In this document: in pieces, positions 32,829 to 44,614 of the stretch
Layout of the letters: every line of letters starts with the position of its first letter
Position numbering within the stretch: the first letter of the stretch is position 1
Assembly (NCBI RefSeq): GCF_018294505.1
Contig: NC_057809.1
Location: forward strand, 509,682,741-509,746,740
Origin: Triticum aestivum
Taxonomy: Eukaryota; Streptophyta; Magnoliopsida; Poales; Poaceae
Direction: 5' to 3'
Length of the DNA stretch: 64,000 bases
Notes under the pieces: model-generated
Seen by the model: only the letters and a program-made list of their open reading frames with translations
Databases searched by the model: none
Told to the model about the DNA's origin: nothing
Position numbers and translations under genes: made by a program

Positions 32829-34548
32829 TGTTGGGACCCCGATTCTAAGTCACACCAATCTAGCATGTAACACCTCATATCACTTTGCGGCCTCACGCAC
32901 GGTATTTCCATGGTTGTCGCCTTACCATTGCCCAGGACCGTTTGCGCCTTTTGGCTCACGTATATGATAGTGTCGCTAGCATCCATATGACAGAGAATCC
33001 GGGCCGACATGACTAGTCGTGAACCCAAAGTGGCACTAACCTACGGGGACAGGCATACATGAATCAACTTCGAGCATGTCGGTCAGCAGCGTGCGAATCC
33101 GGGCTATAGCACTGGGCTAACAGGATTCCGGATGTCACGGCGTGACATTTCCCCGAAGGGACAGTCATAGGAATGAAGTGAATCACATGCCGGCCAGTCT
33201 AAGTGTTATGGACCAGTAGTGCTGGGCTAGCAGGACTCCGGGTAAACCGGGCTGTAGCGGACTACCATGGCTCGGTGGAAGCACTAGACTACATTTCCCC
33301 ATAAGAGAGGCTACCAAGGATAGACAACTAGCGGCAGGGTCGGATCCAACACATAGCAATACATGTTACACGTGCGCATAACATGCAAGTATGTGTTGTA
33401 CAACATGGCATCACAACATAACGCAAACTCATATAGATAAAGGCCGAGAAGAGCCACATAGCATTAAATACAAACAGGGTCACATGACCCATTATTCAGA
33501 GCATACAAGCAACGGAAGCATTACATGTCTGAGTACAGACAACTACAAAAGAAAAAGGCCGAGAAGCCTGACTATCTACAAGTCCCTCCCGAGGGTACAA
33601 GATCGTAGCTGAGGTAACAAGCTACTCGTCGAAGTCCAAGCGGTACTACTAGTGAGACAGATGTCTCACCTGCAAAACATAAATAAAGCAAACGTGAGTA
33701 CAAAGGTACTCAGCAAGACTTACATCAGATCCTATCATACATGCATTTGTATCAAGAAGGTAATGTGGGGTTTAGTTGCAGCAAGCCAGCTTTGACTCAG
33801 TGGCTATCCTATTCTACGACAACGAGAAACTTCTTTGAGGTGAGGCAGCGCACATGAGTCCACTAATCACCACATCAATACACTACTATGGATTCATCCC
33901 CGTCTTTCCATGAGAAGGCCATCCATAGCACTCACACTTGTCTTGAGCATTTTAGAGTATCCACTTTAAGTTGTCTATGTACCACGTAAGCATCCAAGAA
34001 GTCCATAACCGAGGACACGACTATTCGAATAGATCATGATAACCCTGCAGGGGTGTACTTCTTCACACACGCTCTCACCACTTATCACCATATACACGTC
34101 ATGTATCTCGGCAACCTTCAAGCGGAAGCCTGCCGAGGGTGTCAGCCACGACCTGACTAACCACACAAGACTCTAGTCCAGGTTTATCGCATATTCGGGT
34201 TCCATCCGCAAGGAGATCCGGCCGGGGTTTCGCTCACGGCCCCAAACGATGTGTACAGGGTTCCCGAGCCCACCATCCGGGTGCCACTCGGTACACCGGG
34301 CCATGGTGCCTAGTCTGTCTGAAGTCCACCCTGTCGGGTGCCACTCGGTAGAAAAATAGCACTACCTACAAACACCAGAAACTATTTGGAACTCCTGGAC
34401 AGAGATCAAGTTGGCTAATAAGTCGAGAGGGGTCGAGTTACCGGAACCCAATGTGTGGTAGTATCTAGTCATCGGACAACATACACAGAACTCAGTTCTT
34501 AGGGACGGTTCCAGTGAGACAACCCACCATGTACTCCTACATGGCCTC
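32829..34548 (-). repeat. Outer family X 3' LTR, left part
   Basis: First 1.7 kb of the LTR on the plus strand, ending in gcctc (34544-34548), the left target duplication of the inner element. No gene. Confidence 0.9.
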
Positions 34549-37500
34549 TGTCAGGACCCCGATCCCAAGTCACATCGATCTAGTCGGTACCACCTCATAT
34601 CACTTTGCGGCCTCACGCACGGTATCCCACGGGTGTCGCCTTACCATGGCCCGGGACCGTTTGCGCCTTTTGGCTCACGTATATGATAGTGTCGCTAGCA
34701 TCCATATGACAGAGAACCCAGGCCGACATGGCTAGTCGTGAACCCAAAGTGGCACAGACCTATGGAGACAGGCATACATGAATCACATCGAGCATGTCGG
34801 TCATCAGCGAGTGATTCCGGGCTGTAGCACTGGGCTAACAGGACTCCGGATGTCACCGCGTGACATTTCCCCAAAGGGACAGAAATAGGAACGACGTGAA
34901 TCACATGCCGGCCAGTCAAGAGTCCTGAGGAGTAGTGCTGGGCTAGCAGGACTCCGGTGAACCGGGCTATAGCGGACTACTATGGCTCGAGGAACACTAG
35001 ACTATATTTCCCCATAAGAAAGGCTGCCAAGGATAAACAACTAGATTGTCGGATCCCACTCATACCAAGCATTTCAATCATACACACAATATGCCCGATA
35101 TGAGTACATACAACATGGCATCACAACAAAACTCTACAACTCAAGTACTATATTTAAAGGCTCCAAAGAGCCATACATAACATGTTCATACAGATAGGGG
35201 TCACATGACCCGACACTCAAGTCTTACAATCATACAAGCACAAGCGGAAGCAACTAGTCTGAGTACAGACACTAGAAAGAAAGAAGGCTTCTCGAAGCCT
35301 GTCTATCTACATAGGGCCCTCCATGGCCGGGATCAGCACCTGGGTGGCTAGTCACTCGTCAACATCAAGGTCTACTTAAAACCCATCAGAGGGGGCGGTG
35401 TTGCCGTCTGAAAACAATAAATAAGCAAACATGAGTACATGGTACTCAGCAAGTCTTACAACAGAACCTACTATACATTCTCATTCTCAAGAAGGTGGTG
35501 AGGTTATTGTAGCAAGCCAGCTTTGACTCTTGGCTAAGCTATCCTACGGAACTCCACTAGTAAAATAGTTTTCGCACACGAGTCCACTACCCTCCAACAC
35601 AATACTCCACCGGGGATCCTCCCTCGTCATCCTACGAGAGGGCCATCCTCGGTACTCACACTTATCTTGAGTCTTTTAGTAGTATCCATTAACTTGTCTA
35701 TGAACTGTATAGGCAACCCAGTAGTCCTTTACCGCGGACGCGGCTATTCGAATAGATGATGTTAACCTTGCAGGGGTATACTTCTTCATACACGCTTTCA
35801 CCACTTACCGCCGTTTACACGACATGTACTCGGCAACCTTCAAGCGGAAGCCCAGCGAGGGTGTCGGCCACGGCCTACCTAAACACTTAAGTCTCTAGTC
35901 CAGGTTTATCGCCTATCCAGGTTCCATCCGCAGGGAGTCCGGCCGAGGTTTCCACATACGGCCCCGAACGATGTGAACAGGGTTCCCAAGACACCAAACG
36001 GGTGACCGGTTCACCGTGCCACGGTGTATCTACCGCAACATAGCCCACCCCTAGGGTCAGCGCTACGCACGGCCGCCAACACATAACCTACAAAACACCA
36101 GAAACTATTTGCAACTCCTGGACAGAGTACTAGGGTATTTAAAAAGCCGAGAGGGTCCATTGGTTTCGGGCCCAATGCACGGTAGTAACTGCATCTTAGA
36201 TCACACATACAGATCTCAGTTCTTTTGGACGGTCTCAATGAAACAACCCACCATGTACTCCTACATGGCCTCTCATCGATACCTTTACCAAACATGTTCA
36301 ACACATCCCTCACATTACCGACATAAAATTTCACTCTAGCCCATCACCCAGATGAACCATACCTGACGCAACTCTAAGCATAGCAGGCATAGCAAGGTAG
36401 GAATCACATACATGGCTCAATCAACTCCTACACATGCTAGTGGGTTTCATCTAGTTACTGTGGCAATGACAGGTCATGCAGAGGATAAGGGTTCAACTAC
36501 CGTAGCACACAGCAGTTTGAATCGCATTGTCTTAATGCAGTAAACAAGAGCAGAAGCGAGAACATGGGTTTGTATCGGAATGATCAACGGGTTGCTTGCC
36601 TGTTGTAGAGGTAGTAGGGTACTGCCCTTCAGACGGATACTCGGTGTTATCCTCGGAGGCAGAACCTACCACAAAAGTCACACCAAACATAATCAACTCA
36701 TGGCAATATGCAACTATATGATGCATGCTATGACATGGCAAGATGAAAGTGTCTTGGCCTAATGCAAGCTAAAACAGAAAGGGATGAACTCATTTGAATC
36801 AAAGATTCAAATATTAGCTCATTAAACATGGCCTTATTAGTGCATTACCTTATTCTGCTTAAACTACAAGGTTAACTTGTTTTGTCATGCATGAAACCAT
36901 TACAGATGGATAGATTGAATTTTTCTGATCATTTCTCATATATAAATCTTTGCATTTGGAGTTATGGTTGATTTTCTATGATTGTTAGAAGTTTTGACTA
37001 TTTTCTGGAATTTCCTATTAAAGAATAAATCCAGTAATTGAATTAATGCGTCAGCACTGCGTCAAGGTGATGTCAGTGGTCAACGGGGACGTCCAGGTCA
37101 ACCTGACCAGTGGGTCCCGCATGTCAGCAGTTATTTAAACTAACTAAATTTAGTTAAAATTAATATGGGTTAATTAGTAGAGGGGGGGGGGCACTTGTCA
37201 TAGATGCAGGGGAGTCAACCCGGGCCCACCTAGGGGTCAAACAAAGTCAAACTTGCCGGCGTTTAGCCGCCGGCGAGGCCAGATGCGGCGGAGGGCTGCG
37301 GGTTTCGTGCTCCGGCAACCAAAATGACGGCAGAGAGCATCTACGCATAGCTGGGAGCAAGCCGCATCGAGTGGTGGCAGTGGGTGGAGCTAGGGTGGCC
37401 AGAAACGTCGCCGGCGACGACCTTGGCGGCCGCCGGAGTTCGAGCGAGGCCGAAACCGAGGCTGCGGGGCACGGCGAGGCGCGTGGAATGGTGCTACGGG

Positions 37501-38593
37501 CTCCTGCAGGTGCGGTGAGTGCGTTGGTCGCAATGGTGTGGCCGGTGGGTGGCCGGAGACAAGTCGGCGATGAGCTCGGCGGCGGCGGGTGAGTGTGGTA
37601 CGGTGCACACAGGGCAGGAGGGGGTTAATGGAGAGGGGGAGGATGGAGCTGGGCCCATGGCGGTCATGTAGAAATGGTCGGCGCCATCGGGGATGAGCTG
37701 ATGCGGTGGCGACGACGAAGAGGATCTCCAGCGATGGCGGAGTCAGGCGAGGTTGTTGCAGAGGCTGCGAGGCAAGCGAGCGCTCGGGGCTCGGCTTGCT
37801 CGATGGAGTGGAGGGCGGTGGAGCTTCTGGACACGGTGGCTCGGCGCGGGGACGACAGAGGGCGCAACTACGGCGGTGAGACGGCGGCAGGTGCGTCGGC
37901 CATGGTGCGGGAGAGCGAGGAAGGGAGGCGGGGGGCGAGTGAGGTGTCCGCGGGGTCGGGGCGGCGACGTGGAGCCTATCCAGCGTCCAGGCGCGTGACG
38001 CGGCAAGCTGTTGGCGCCGTGGCGAGCTCGCGCCCGCCGGCGTCAGCTCTCTGCCTGCCTGGCGGGGACGAAGCAGCTGGCTGGCATGGGCCAGCACAGC
38101 GCTGGGCCGCCAGGTGGGCCGGCTGATGGGCTGCGGCCAGGTAAGTTCTCTCCCTCTCTTTTAGTTTCTGTTTTTCTATTTTTATTTATTCTGTAACTTT
38201 AGAGCTTTATTAGAAATACTAAAACGTTTCCAAAAATCCTGAAAATAATTGTGGGCTCGGTTTAGAATATTTCCAACAGCCCACACTTATTTCCAGAATT
38301 ATTTGAGCATTTAAATTATTTTATAGCATTTAAATGCCCAAATTCAAATACTTATGATTTAATTTAATGACCTTTTGTTGACCTAGAAAATTGTGCACCA
38401 ATTTTGCCAGAGGTTCTAACCCAAGACAAAAAGAGTGAACTTTTTAGAAGGGCATTTCAGGTTCATTGAAAATAATTTTAGTAAACCCTAGTTGTTTCCA
38501 GGGGTGCTGGGGGTTCTGTCTTCCCCATTTCAAATTTAAGAGGAATTTAAACATGATGCACACTCTAATGCTTGAACTAGCTAGGGTGTGACA
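34549..38593 (-). repeat. Inner family X 3' LTR
   Basis: 4045 bp, tgtcaggacc to gtgtgaca on plus (TGTCACAC...CCTGACA in element sense). It includes a run of ten G near 37182-37191 and a very GC- and CpG-rich block at about 37240-38130. Long open frames in that block on both strands reflect base composition; I do not call them genes. Confidence 0.93.
36792..36812. repeat. Conserved LTR hairpin, inner family X 3' LTR
   Basis: atttgaatc / gattcaaat with loop aaa; counterpart of 12417-12439. Confidence 0.7.
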
Positions 38594-38607
38594 ACTCACC
38601 CCCACTC
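38594..38607 (-). promoter_or_regulatory. Polypurine tract of inner family X element
   Basis: Minus strand GAGTGGGGGTGAGT directly before the 3' LTR start TGTCACAC. The same tract is at 51019-51032 for the outer element. Confidence 0.75.
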
Positions 38608-39691
38608 AAAAGAATCTCGTCCCGAGATTTAGGATCCTCCGGAAAGAAGGTGGGGTACTCGAGTTGAAGACGATCCTCCCTTTCCCAAGTGGCTTCTTTC
38701 TCGGAATGGTGTGACCATTGAACTTGAGAAACTTGATATTATGACGTCGAGTGGTACGCTCGGCTTGATCAAGGATACGAACGGGATACTCCCGATATGA
38801 GAGGTTATCTTGTAGATCAAGCGTTTCGTGGTCCACTCCACGGATAGGATCCGCGAAGCAACGCCTGAGTTGAGAAATGTGGAAGACATCGTGAACTCTG
38901 GAAAGATGCGAAGGTAGTTCCAATTGGTAGGCAACTTCTCCTCGTTTGGCAAGAATGCGAAAGGGTCCAATGTAACGAGGAGCCAATTTGCCTTTGATAC
39001 CGAAACGATGGGTTCCCTTTAACAGAGTAACCCGAAGGTAAGACTTCTTGCCGACTTCATAAGTCATAGGCTTATGTTTACGATCATATTGACTCTTTTG
39101 ACGAGATTGGGCTGTTTTCAATTTCTCACGAATAACGCGAACCTGCTCTTCTGCTTCCTGAATCATATCCGGGCCAAAGAGTTGTCTTTCCCCGGTTTCT
39201 GACCAGTTAAGAGGCGTTCGACATTTTTGTCCACAGAGAACTTCGAAAGGAGCCTTGCCCAAGCTAGTTTGATAACTATTGTTATAAGCAAACTCCGCGA
39301 ATGGAAGGCATTTCACCCAACTCATTCCGAACGAGATGACAGAAGCTCGGAGCATATCTTCCAGAATTTGATTGACTCGCTCTACTTGACCACTTGATTG
39401 AGGATGGAAGGCGGTACTAAAAGAGAGACGAGTTCCCATAGCATTTTGGAAACTTTCCCAAAATCGAGAGGTGAAGAGACTCCCACGGTCTGAGTTAATT
39501 TCCAATGGAACACCACGAAGAGACACTATTCGGGAGATGTATAAATCGGCTAGCTGGCTAGCGGTGATACTCTCACGAACAGGTAGAAAGTGGGCTACTT
39601 TGGAAAGACGGTCGATCACGACGAAGATGGCATTATTCCCTCTTTTGGTCCTGGGAAACCCAGTGATGAAATCCATACTGATTTTATCCCA
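38608..39691 (-). pseudogene. Inner family X integrase core and chromodomain
   Basis: Minus frame with the integrase core: MDFITGFPRTKRGNNAIFVVIDRLSKVAHF (first Asp), PLEINSDRGSLFTSRFW (second Asp), SSGQVERVNQILEDMLRA (Glu). DDE is intact. The C-terminal GPF/Y-like part (LAPRYIGPFRILAKRGEVAYQLELP) and the start of a chromodomain (YREYPVRILDQAERTTRRHNIKFLK) follow. One G is missing near 38724 compared with the outer copy, so the rest of the chromodomain (normally ATWERED) is read out of frame. TAG at about 39692 replaces the Trp of PEWKWDK. The chromodomain directs insertion into heterochromatin in this lineage. Confidence 0.92.
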
Positions 39692-40591
39692 TTTCTACTC
39701 GGGAATAGCCAAAGGTTGAAGGGTGCCAGCAGGCCGTTGATGCTCTGCTTTAACACGACGACAGACGTCGCAGCTAGCAATGTATTGAGAGATTTCTCTT
39801 TTCATCCTAGTCCACCAAAACCTCTGGCGTAGGTCTTGATACATTTTAGTACTACCGGGATGAATGGTGAGAGGGGATTCATGAGCTTCCTTAAGGATCA
39901 GCCGCCTCAGGTTTCATGCCTTTGGAACCACTAGGCTATTTCCAAAGTATATGACACCTTGATCATCAATGGAGAAACAATTCGCGACTCCTTTCTTAAT
40001 GTTTCTCTTAATACGGGAGATTCCCGGATCTACCTTCTGTGCCTTGATGATCTGATCCATAAGGGTAGGTTTCGCCACTAGGGTGGATAGGAATCCTCGA
40101 GGAACAATGTGAAGATTAAGCTTACGAAATTCCTCATGGAGAAGTGGTTGACTTTGTTGTAACATCAAGTTGTTACAATAGGACTTACGGCTTAGCGCAT
40201 CAGCCATGACATTGGCTTTGCCCGGGGTGTAAGTTATTCTTAAGACGTAATCCGAGATCAACTCGACCCAACGTCTTTGCCTGAGATTCAAATCTGGTTG
40301 GGTGAAGATATATTTCAAGCTTTGGTGATTGGTGAAGATCTCGCAACGATTACCGAGAAGGTAATGTCGCCAAGTTTTAAGTGCATGGACTACAGCTGCA
40401 AGCTCTAGATCATGTGTGGGACAATTTTCCTCATGTGGGTGTAATTGCCGTGAAGCATAGGCAATTACCTAACGATCTTGCATGAGTATGCAACCTAGTC
40501 CTTGTCGCGAGGCGTCGCAATAGATAATAAAGTCCTTGGAGAAATCTGGTGGTACCAGTACGGGAGCAGATGTCAGGCGTCTTTTCAGTTC
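39692..40591 (-). pseudogene. Inner family X RNase H and integrase zinc finger
   Basis: RNase H starts after the TAG at 40592-40594. [25 protein letters not shown] is visible, then a stop near 40470 where the outer copy has His, then [36 protein letters not shown]. The tether [22 protein letters not shown] follows, then [16 protein letters not shown]. The linker ends PKA with a stop at 39914 before LRRLILKEAHESPLTIHPGSTKMYQDLRQRFWW and the CDVCRRVKAEHQ zinc finger. This stretch contains the uninterrupted IDDQG site at about 39950-39970 into which Tat copy C is inserted in the outer copy. Confidence 0.9.
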
Positions 40592-43054
40592 CTAAAAGCT
40601 GAACTCGCACTGTGGAGTCCACTCGAACTTTTTATCTTTCTTGAGGAGTTCATTTAGAGGTTTAGCAACCTTGGAGAAATTCTCGACGAAGCGGCGGCAA
40701 TAGCTCGCTAAGCCAAGGAAGCTCCGAACTTGCTTGACCGTCTCAGGTGGAGTCCAATCAAGGACGGCTTGAACTCGCTCGGGATTGACAGCAATACCCT
40801 TACCAGAGATTACATGGCCTAGATAGGTCACTTCTGGCAACCAAAATTCACACTTGGAGAATTTGGCATAAAGGCGATGCTCTCGAAGTTTCATCAATAC
40901 CAGCCTTAGATGTTCGGCATGTTCCTCTTCATTCTTGGAGTAGATGAGTATGTCATCAAGGTATACTACGACGAATTTATCCAAATACTCCATAAAGACC
41001 GAGTTCATTAACCGGGAGAAGGTAGCTGGGGCATTGGTTAAACCGAAGGACATAACGGTGTACTCGTATTGGCCATAACGAGTAACAAAGGCCGTTTTGG
41101 GAATGTCCCCGTTTCTGATTTTGATCTGATGGTAGCCTAACCTCAAATCCATCTTGGAAAAGACTGAGGTCCCAGCGAGCTGATCATACAGATCGTTGAT
41201 CCTAGGAAGCGGATACTTGTTCTTGATGGTGACCAAGTTGACAGGTCGGTAATCTACAACCATTCGATCCGTTCCATCCTTCTTCTTGACGAAGAGGACG
41301 GGGCAAGCCCAAGGAGAGGAACTAGGACGGATGAAACCCTTTTTCAAGGACTCATCGAGTTGGTTCTTAAGCTCGGCTAGTTCTAAGGGTGCCATCTTGT
41401 AGGGTCTTCTAGAAATTGGAACGGTTCCTGGAACAAGGTCTATCACAAACTCGGCATCCCTGGCAGGTGGAACACCTGGCAGTTCTTCTGGAAAGACATC
41501 CGGAAAGTCTCGGACTACCGGAACATCCTCAAGGTCTGGAAGGGGGTTGGCATTTAGGGAGTAAAGCTGGCGCTTGGCCACTCGAGTTAAGACATTGACT
41601 GTCTTGCCCGATGGGTGAGTAAGTTGAACGGTTCTAGTGGCACAATCAATCTTAGCATAATGAGCTGACATCCAGTCCATACCCAAAATGATGTTTATGT
41701 CCGAGGACTTGAGAGCTATTAAGGATGCAAGGAAGACAAGTCTATCGACAAGAATTTCGTTCCCATGGCTTACTCTAGAAGTTTGCCATCTAGAGCCAGG
41801 GGTTTGAATTTCCATGGTAGAGGGCATGTCACAGAATGTCGTGTTATGCAATCGAGCATAGTTCTCGGATATGAATGAATGAGATGCTCCAGTATCGAAA
41901 AGAACAGATGCCGGATGGCAGTTAACAAGGAGCGTACCAAGGACGACGTTAGGATCCTCATGAGCCTCCTCGGCTGAAACATAGTTGACATGGCCACGTG
42001 TAGTAGTGACCGGCTTGGCGTAGAATGTCTTTCCCGCGGGCTTACCACGGCCAACGGACTTTCCAGTTTGATTGGGGTTGTTGTTCTGGGGACACTCTCG
42101 GCTATAGTGACCCGACTCTCCACACTTGAAACATGTCACCACATTGGGGCGTGGAGCAGCATTAGCAGCGGGGCCACCATAGCGCTTGGGCGGTGCAAAT
42201 TGCTGGTTGGGATGAGGCGCCTCAAAGGATGGCCTCGGGATGAACCTGGGTGGCAGTGCCATGCTTGGGATCCACACCCGGCGCTTCTGAGCTCCAGAGC
42301 CGGATGAAGAGCCAAAATCACGGGAGTGCTTGCGTGAAGCGTCATAATCAGTCTGGCCTGTCTCAGCACTGATGGCCTTATTGACCAACTTCTGAAAGGA
42401 GGTGCACTCATGCAGACGAAGATCGCGGCGAAGCTCAGGGCTAAGTCCCTTGCGGAACCTTGCCTACTTCTTAGCGTCAGTAGATACCTCTTCAGGGGCA
42501 TAACATGCCAGATTCCCAAATTCACGACTATATGCATCCACAGTCAGTCTTCCTTGGGTGAAATTGCAGAAGTCCTCCCTCTTGCTATCCATGAGACCTT
42601 CCGTAATGTTATGCTCACGGAAAGCCTCACTGAATTCAGCCCAAGTAATGATTTGGCCGACCGGGCGCATAGCTTCAAAGTTTTCCCACCAGAGGCTAGC
42701 AGGGCCTTCGAGATGGTAGGCAGCATAGGTAACCTTGTCGGCTTCAGCTACGTTGGTAGAACGTAGCTTGTGGGTGATGCTGCGAAGCCAGTCATCCGCG
42801 TCGAGGGGCTCGATGGAATGGTTAAACTTTGGTGGGTACAGCTTGATAAAGTCATTGATTGACACCAAGTCATTTCGCGGATGGCGTGCAGTGTTCTGCT
42901 CAATCCGCTCCAGCAGGCGGTTAGTCTCACGCTTGTTTCTTTCCGCCTCCAGCATTACTTCGGCCAGAGAAGGCGGGTGAGGCAGATTTTCACCCCTAGC
43001 TGCACTGGCTTCCCCTTGCTCCGGGGCAGCAGGGTTGCTGCGGGTGTTGACCAT
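40592..43054 (-). pseudogene. Inner family X gag, protease and reverse transcriptase
   Basis: ATG at 43054 (MVNTRSNPAAPEQG) is preferred over an upstream in-frame ATG because chromovirus gags begin this way. Capsid: RLEPP-like FNHSIEPLDADDWLRSITHKL, YHLEGPASLWWENF. TAG at 42464-42466 interrupts ([17 protein letters not shown]). The frame then stays open for over 600 codons: zinc knuckle [14 protein letters not shown] (42092-42133), protease [13 protein letters not shown] (DTGA at 41885-41896), and RT with the [15 protein letters not shown] start, [28 protein letters not shown], and YLDD at 40952-40963. It ends at TAG 40592-40594 where the outer copy has CAG. Only two stops break gag-protease-RT, so it is a good reference for the family. 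Confidence 0.94.
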
Positions 43055-43401
43055 CCTAGGAGAAAACAAGACAACAGTTTAGATAAGGATGGCTCAAACT
43101 TAGCAAGGAAGTGCAGAATGTAATGGATAACACGGAATGCAGAGATGTTCATCCGTATGTCATGGTAATATAAAACTGCCATATATATACCAACGGTCAT
43201 ACACATCATACATAGTTTAGTACAAGCCCAGGCTACAGTACAACTATGATGAAAGACGTTACATCTCATCGGAGGCATTCCAAGCTCCTATACATTATTT
43301 GTCTACACCTCCGGAATTGATTACACACAAAGTCATATTCCACAAGTCACGCAGGACAGTGGAGATACAACTATTACAATACTAGTGGTACTACTACTAA
43401 C
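43055..43401 (-). other. Spacer between extra ORF and gag in inner family X
   Basis: 347 bp. On minus it ends with a pyrimidine-rich tract and CTCCTAG one base before the gag ATG, which looks like a splice acceptor. No coding frame seen. Confidence 0.5.
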
Positions 43402-44175
43402 TCAGACAGCTCCGTAGTAGTCCTCATAGAAGTCACCTCCATAGCCTGGAAGTTCAACGTGATCATCCGGGAACAGACGGTCCTGAGGAGCTTGTGGACC
43501 ATAGGGGCTAGGATGAGGTCTTGGACCAACAAACGGTGGCCTGCGGGGACCACGGGGTGGGGTGATGCCTCCCACATCACGCCAATCCACCATGTCTGGC
43601 AGAGCAGATCTCACAGGATACAGATCCCTTGTATCCATACATCCAGCTTGCACCGCAGGTGCAAACCGAGTCAATGTGGCCCAATGATCAGCACGGGTAT
43701 TGAAAAGCTCCAGCCTCAAGGCCCGATTCTCTCGGTCCTTATCTTCGAGCATCTCGGCAGTGGTACGAGTTAATGAGTCCTCCTGAGTGGAGTCAGCATA
43801 GATAGCCTGAAGATACCCTTGCGCTCCCGGAAGTGAAGCTGGCATGTAACGGAAGTCGGTGTTCCGAAGCAGGCCAGTCCGGACTCGCATGATGGTCATC
43901 ATGGAATAGGCAGCATCCTGCACAGCCATCTCAACAGTAACCCCGAGTCCATAGGAACAGTGAAGGGGCTCGGTAGATCCAGGATAAGAAGGAAATATCC
44001 TGACGGTGCAGAAATATTGGCTTTGATTAAAGTCTCGGAATTGCTCTTCGACGGTGTATTCGGGATACCAACGGTAACCCGTCTCGATCATTACCCGGAC
44101 TAACATAGCAGTATGACCGGGCACGTCGAGGCACCGGGTCAGGCGAACCACTTGGTTTTGAGCACGGTTGGCCAT
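43402..44175 (-). CDS. Extra ORF upstream of gag in family X (257 aa, unknown function)
   Basis: Uninterrupted minus-strand frame from ATG 44173-44175 (MANRAQNQVVRLTRCLDVPGH) to 43402, although gag-pol nearby has many stops. A more upstream in-frame ATG exists (44322), but the chosen one directly follows TGCTTTCAG, a good splice acceptor, and the sequence before it reads like leader. The middle (EYTVEEQFRDF ... YFCTVRIFPS, then GLGVTVEMAVQDAAYSMMTIM) has an alternating strand-then-helix look that vaguely recalls a double-stranded RNA binding fold; this is weak. A heptad-like helix follows (TAEMLEDKDRENRALRLELF), then a Pro-rich tail (PPRGPRRPPFVGPRPHPSPYGP) and an acidic, aromatic end. It is not gag: no zinc knuckle and no capsid motif. 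I do not recognise the family. Confidence 0.65.
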   Translation of the reverse strand: MANRAQNQVVRLTRCLDVPGHTAMLVRVMIETGYRWYPEYTVEEQFRDFNQSQYFCTVRIFPSYPGSTEPLHCSYGLGVTVEMAVQDAAYSMMTIMRVRTGLLRNTDFRYMPASLPGAQGYLQAIYADSTQEDSLTRTTAEMLEDKDRENRALRLELFNTRADHWATLTRFAPAVQAGCMDTRDLYPVRSALPDMVDWRDVGGITPPRGPRRPPFVGPRPHPSPYGPQAPQDRLFPDDHVELPGYGGDFYEDYYGAV

Positions 44176-44597
44176 CTGAAAGCACAACCACAATGCAAAG
44201 ACATTAGAATTTCTAGGGAAAATTGGACAGCATAACAGCTGTAAATGCTCAGAAAAAGATTTGAGACATCCACAACAGTTTGCAATACCACTCAACAACA
44301 TCATATCAAGGTTCTGATTCAATTAGCAACATACTAAAAGTAGTAGAAACTGTACTGAGGCTTGTAACAACAATCCTATAAGCTACTATGGATTAGTAAC
44401 ACGTGAACCTGATAGAAGAAGAGAGCCTAGTCCTTAACCCACTTTGAATGAGAAGAGAATGACTCAGATCAGAGGGCATAAGGTAAAGGAGTAAAAGAGC
44501 CATACGTTCCCTCCCACAATCAATTCCCCTACATATAACTAAAGCATTTCTAGACTCGACATCGACCAGTTTGGCTCAATGAACCTACAGGCAGTCC
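44176..44597 (-). other. Family X leader between PBS and extra ORF
   Basis: 422 bp without conserved coding signal. On minus it contains a possible donor (TATCAG then GTTCAC) near 44412 and ends in a pyrimidine-rich stretch plus TTTCAG before the extra ORF. Confidence 0.5.
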
Positions 44598-44610
44598 GGC
44601 TCTGATGCCA
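44598..44610 (-). promoter_or_regulatory. Primer-binding site of inner family X (initiator Met tRNA type)
   Basis: Minus strand TGGCATCAGAGCC, one mismatch from TGGTATCAGAGCC, four bases inside the 5' LTR. Confidence 0.9.
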
Positions 44611-44614
44611 ACGC

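Noticed and set aside
37390..38097. Long minus-strand open frame (235 codons) in the inner family X LTR, with a 255-codon counterpart at 47254-48021
   Set aside because: The block is very GC-rich, stops are rare in several frames on both strands, the two copies differ in length and frame ends, and the translation is low-complexity Pro/Arg/Ser. Best explained by composition.
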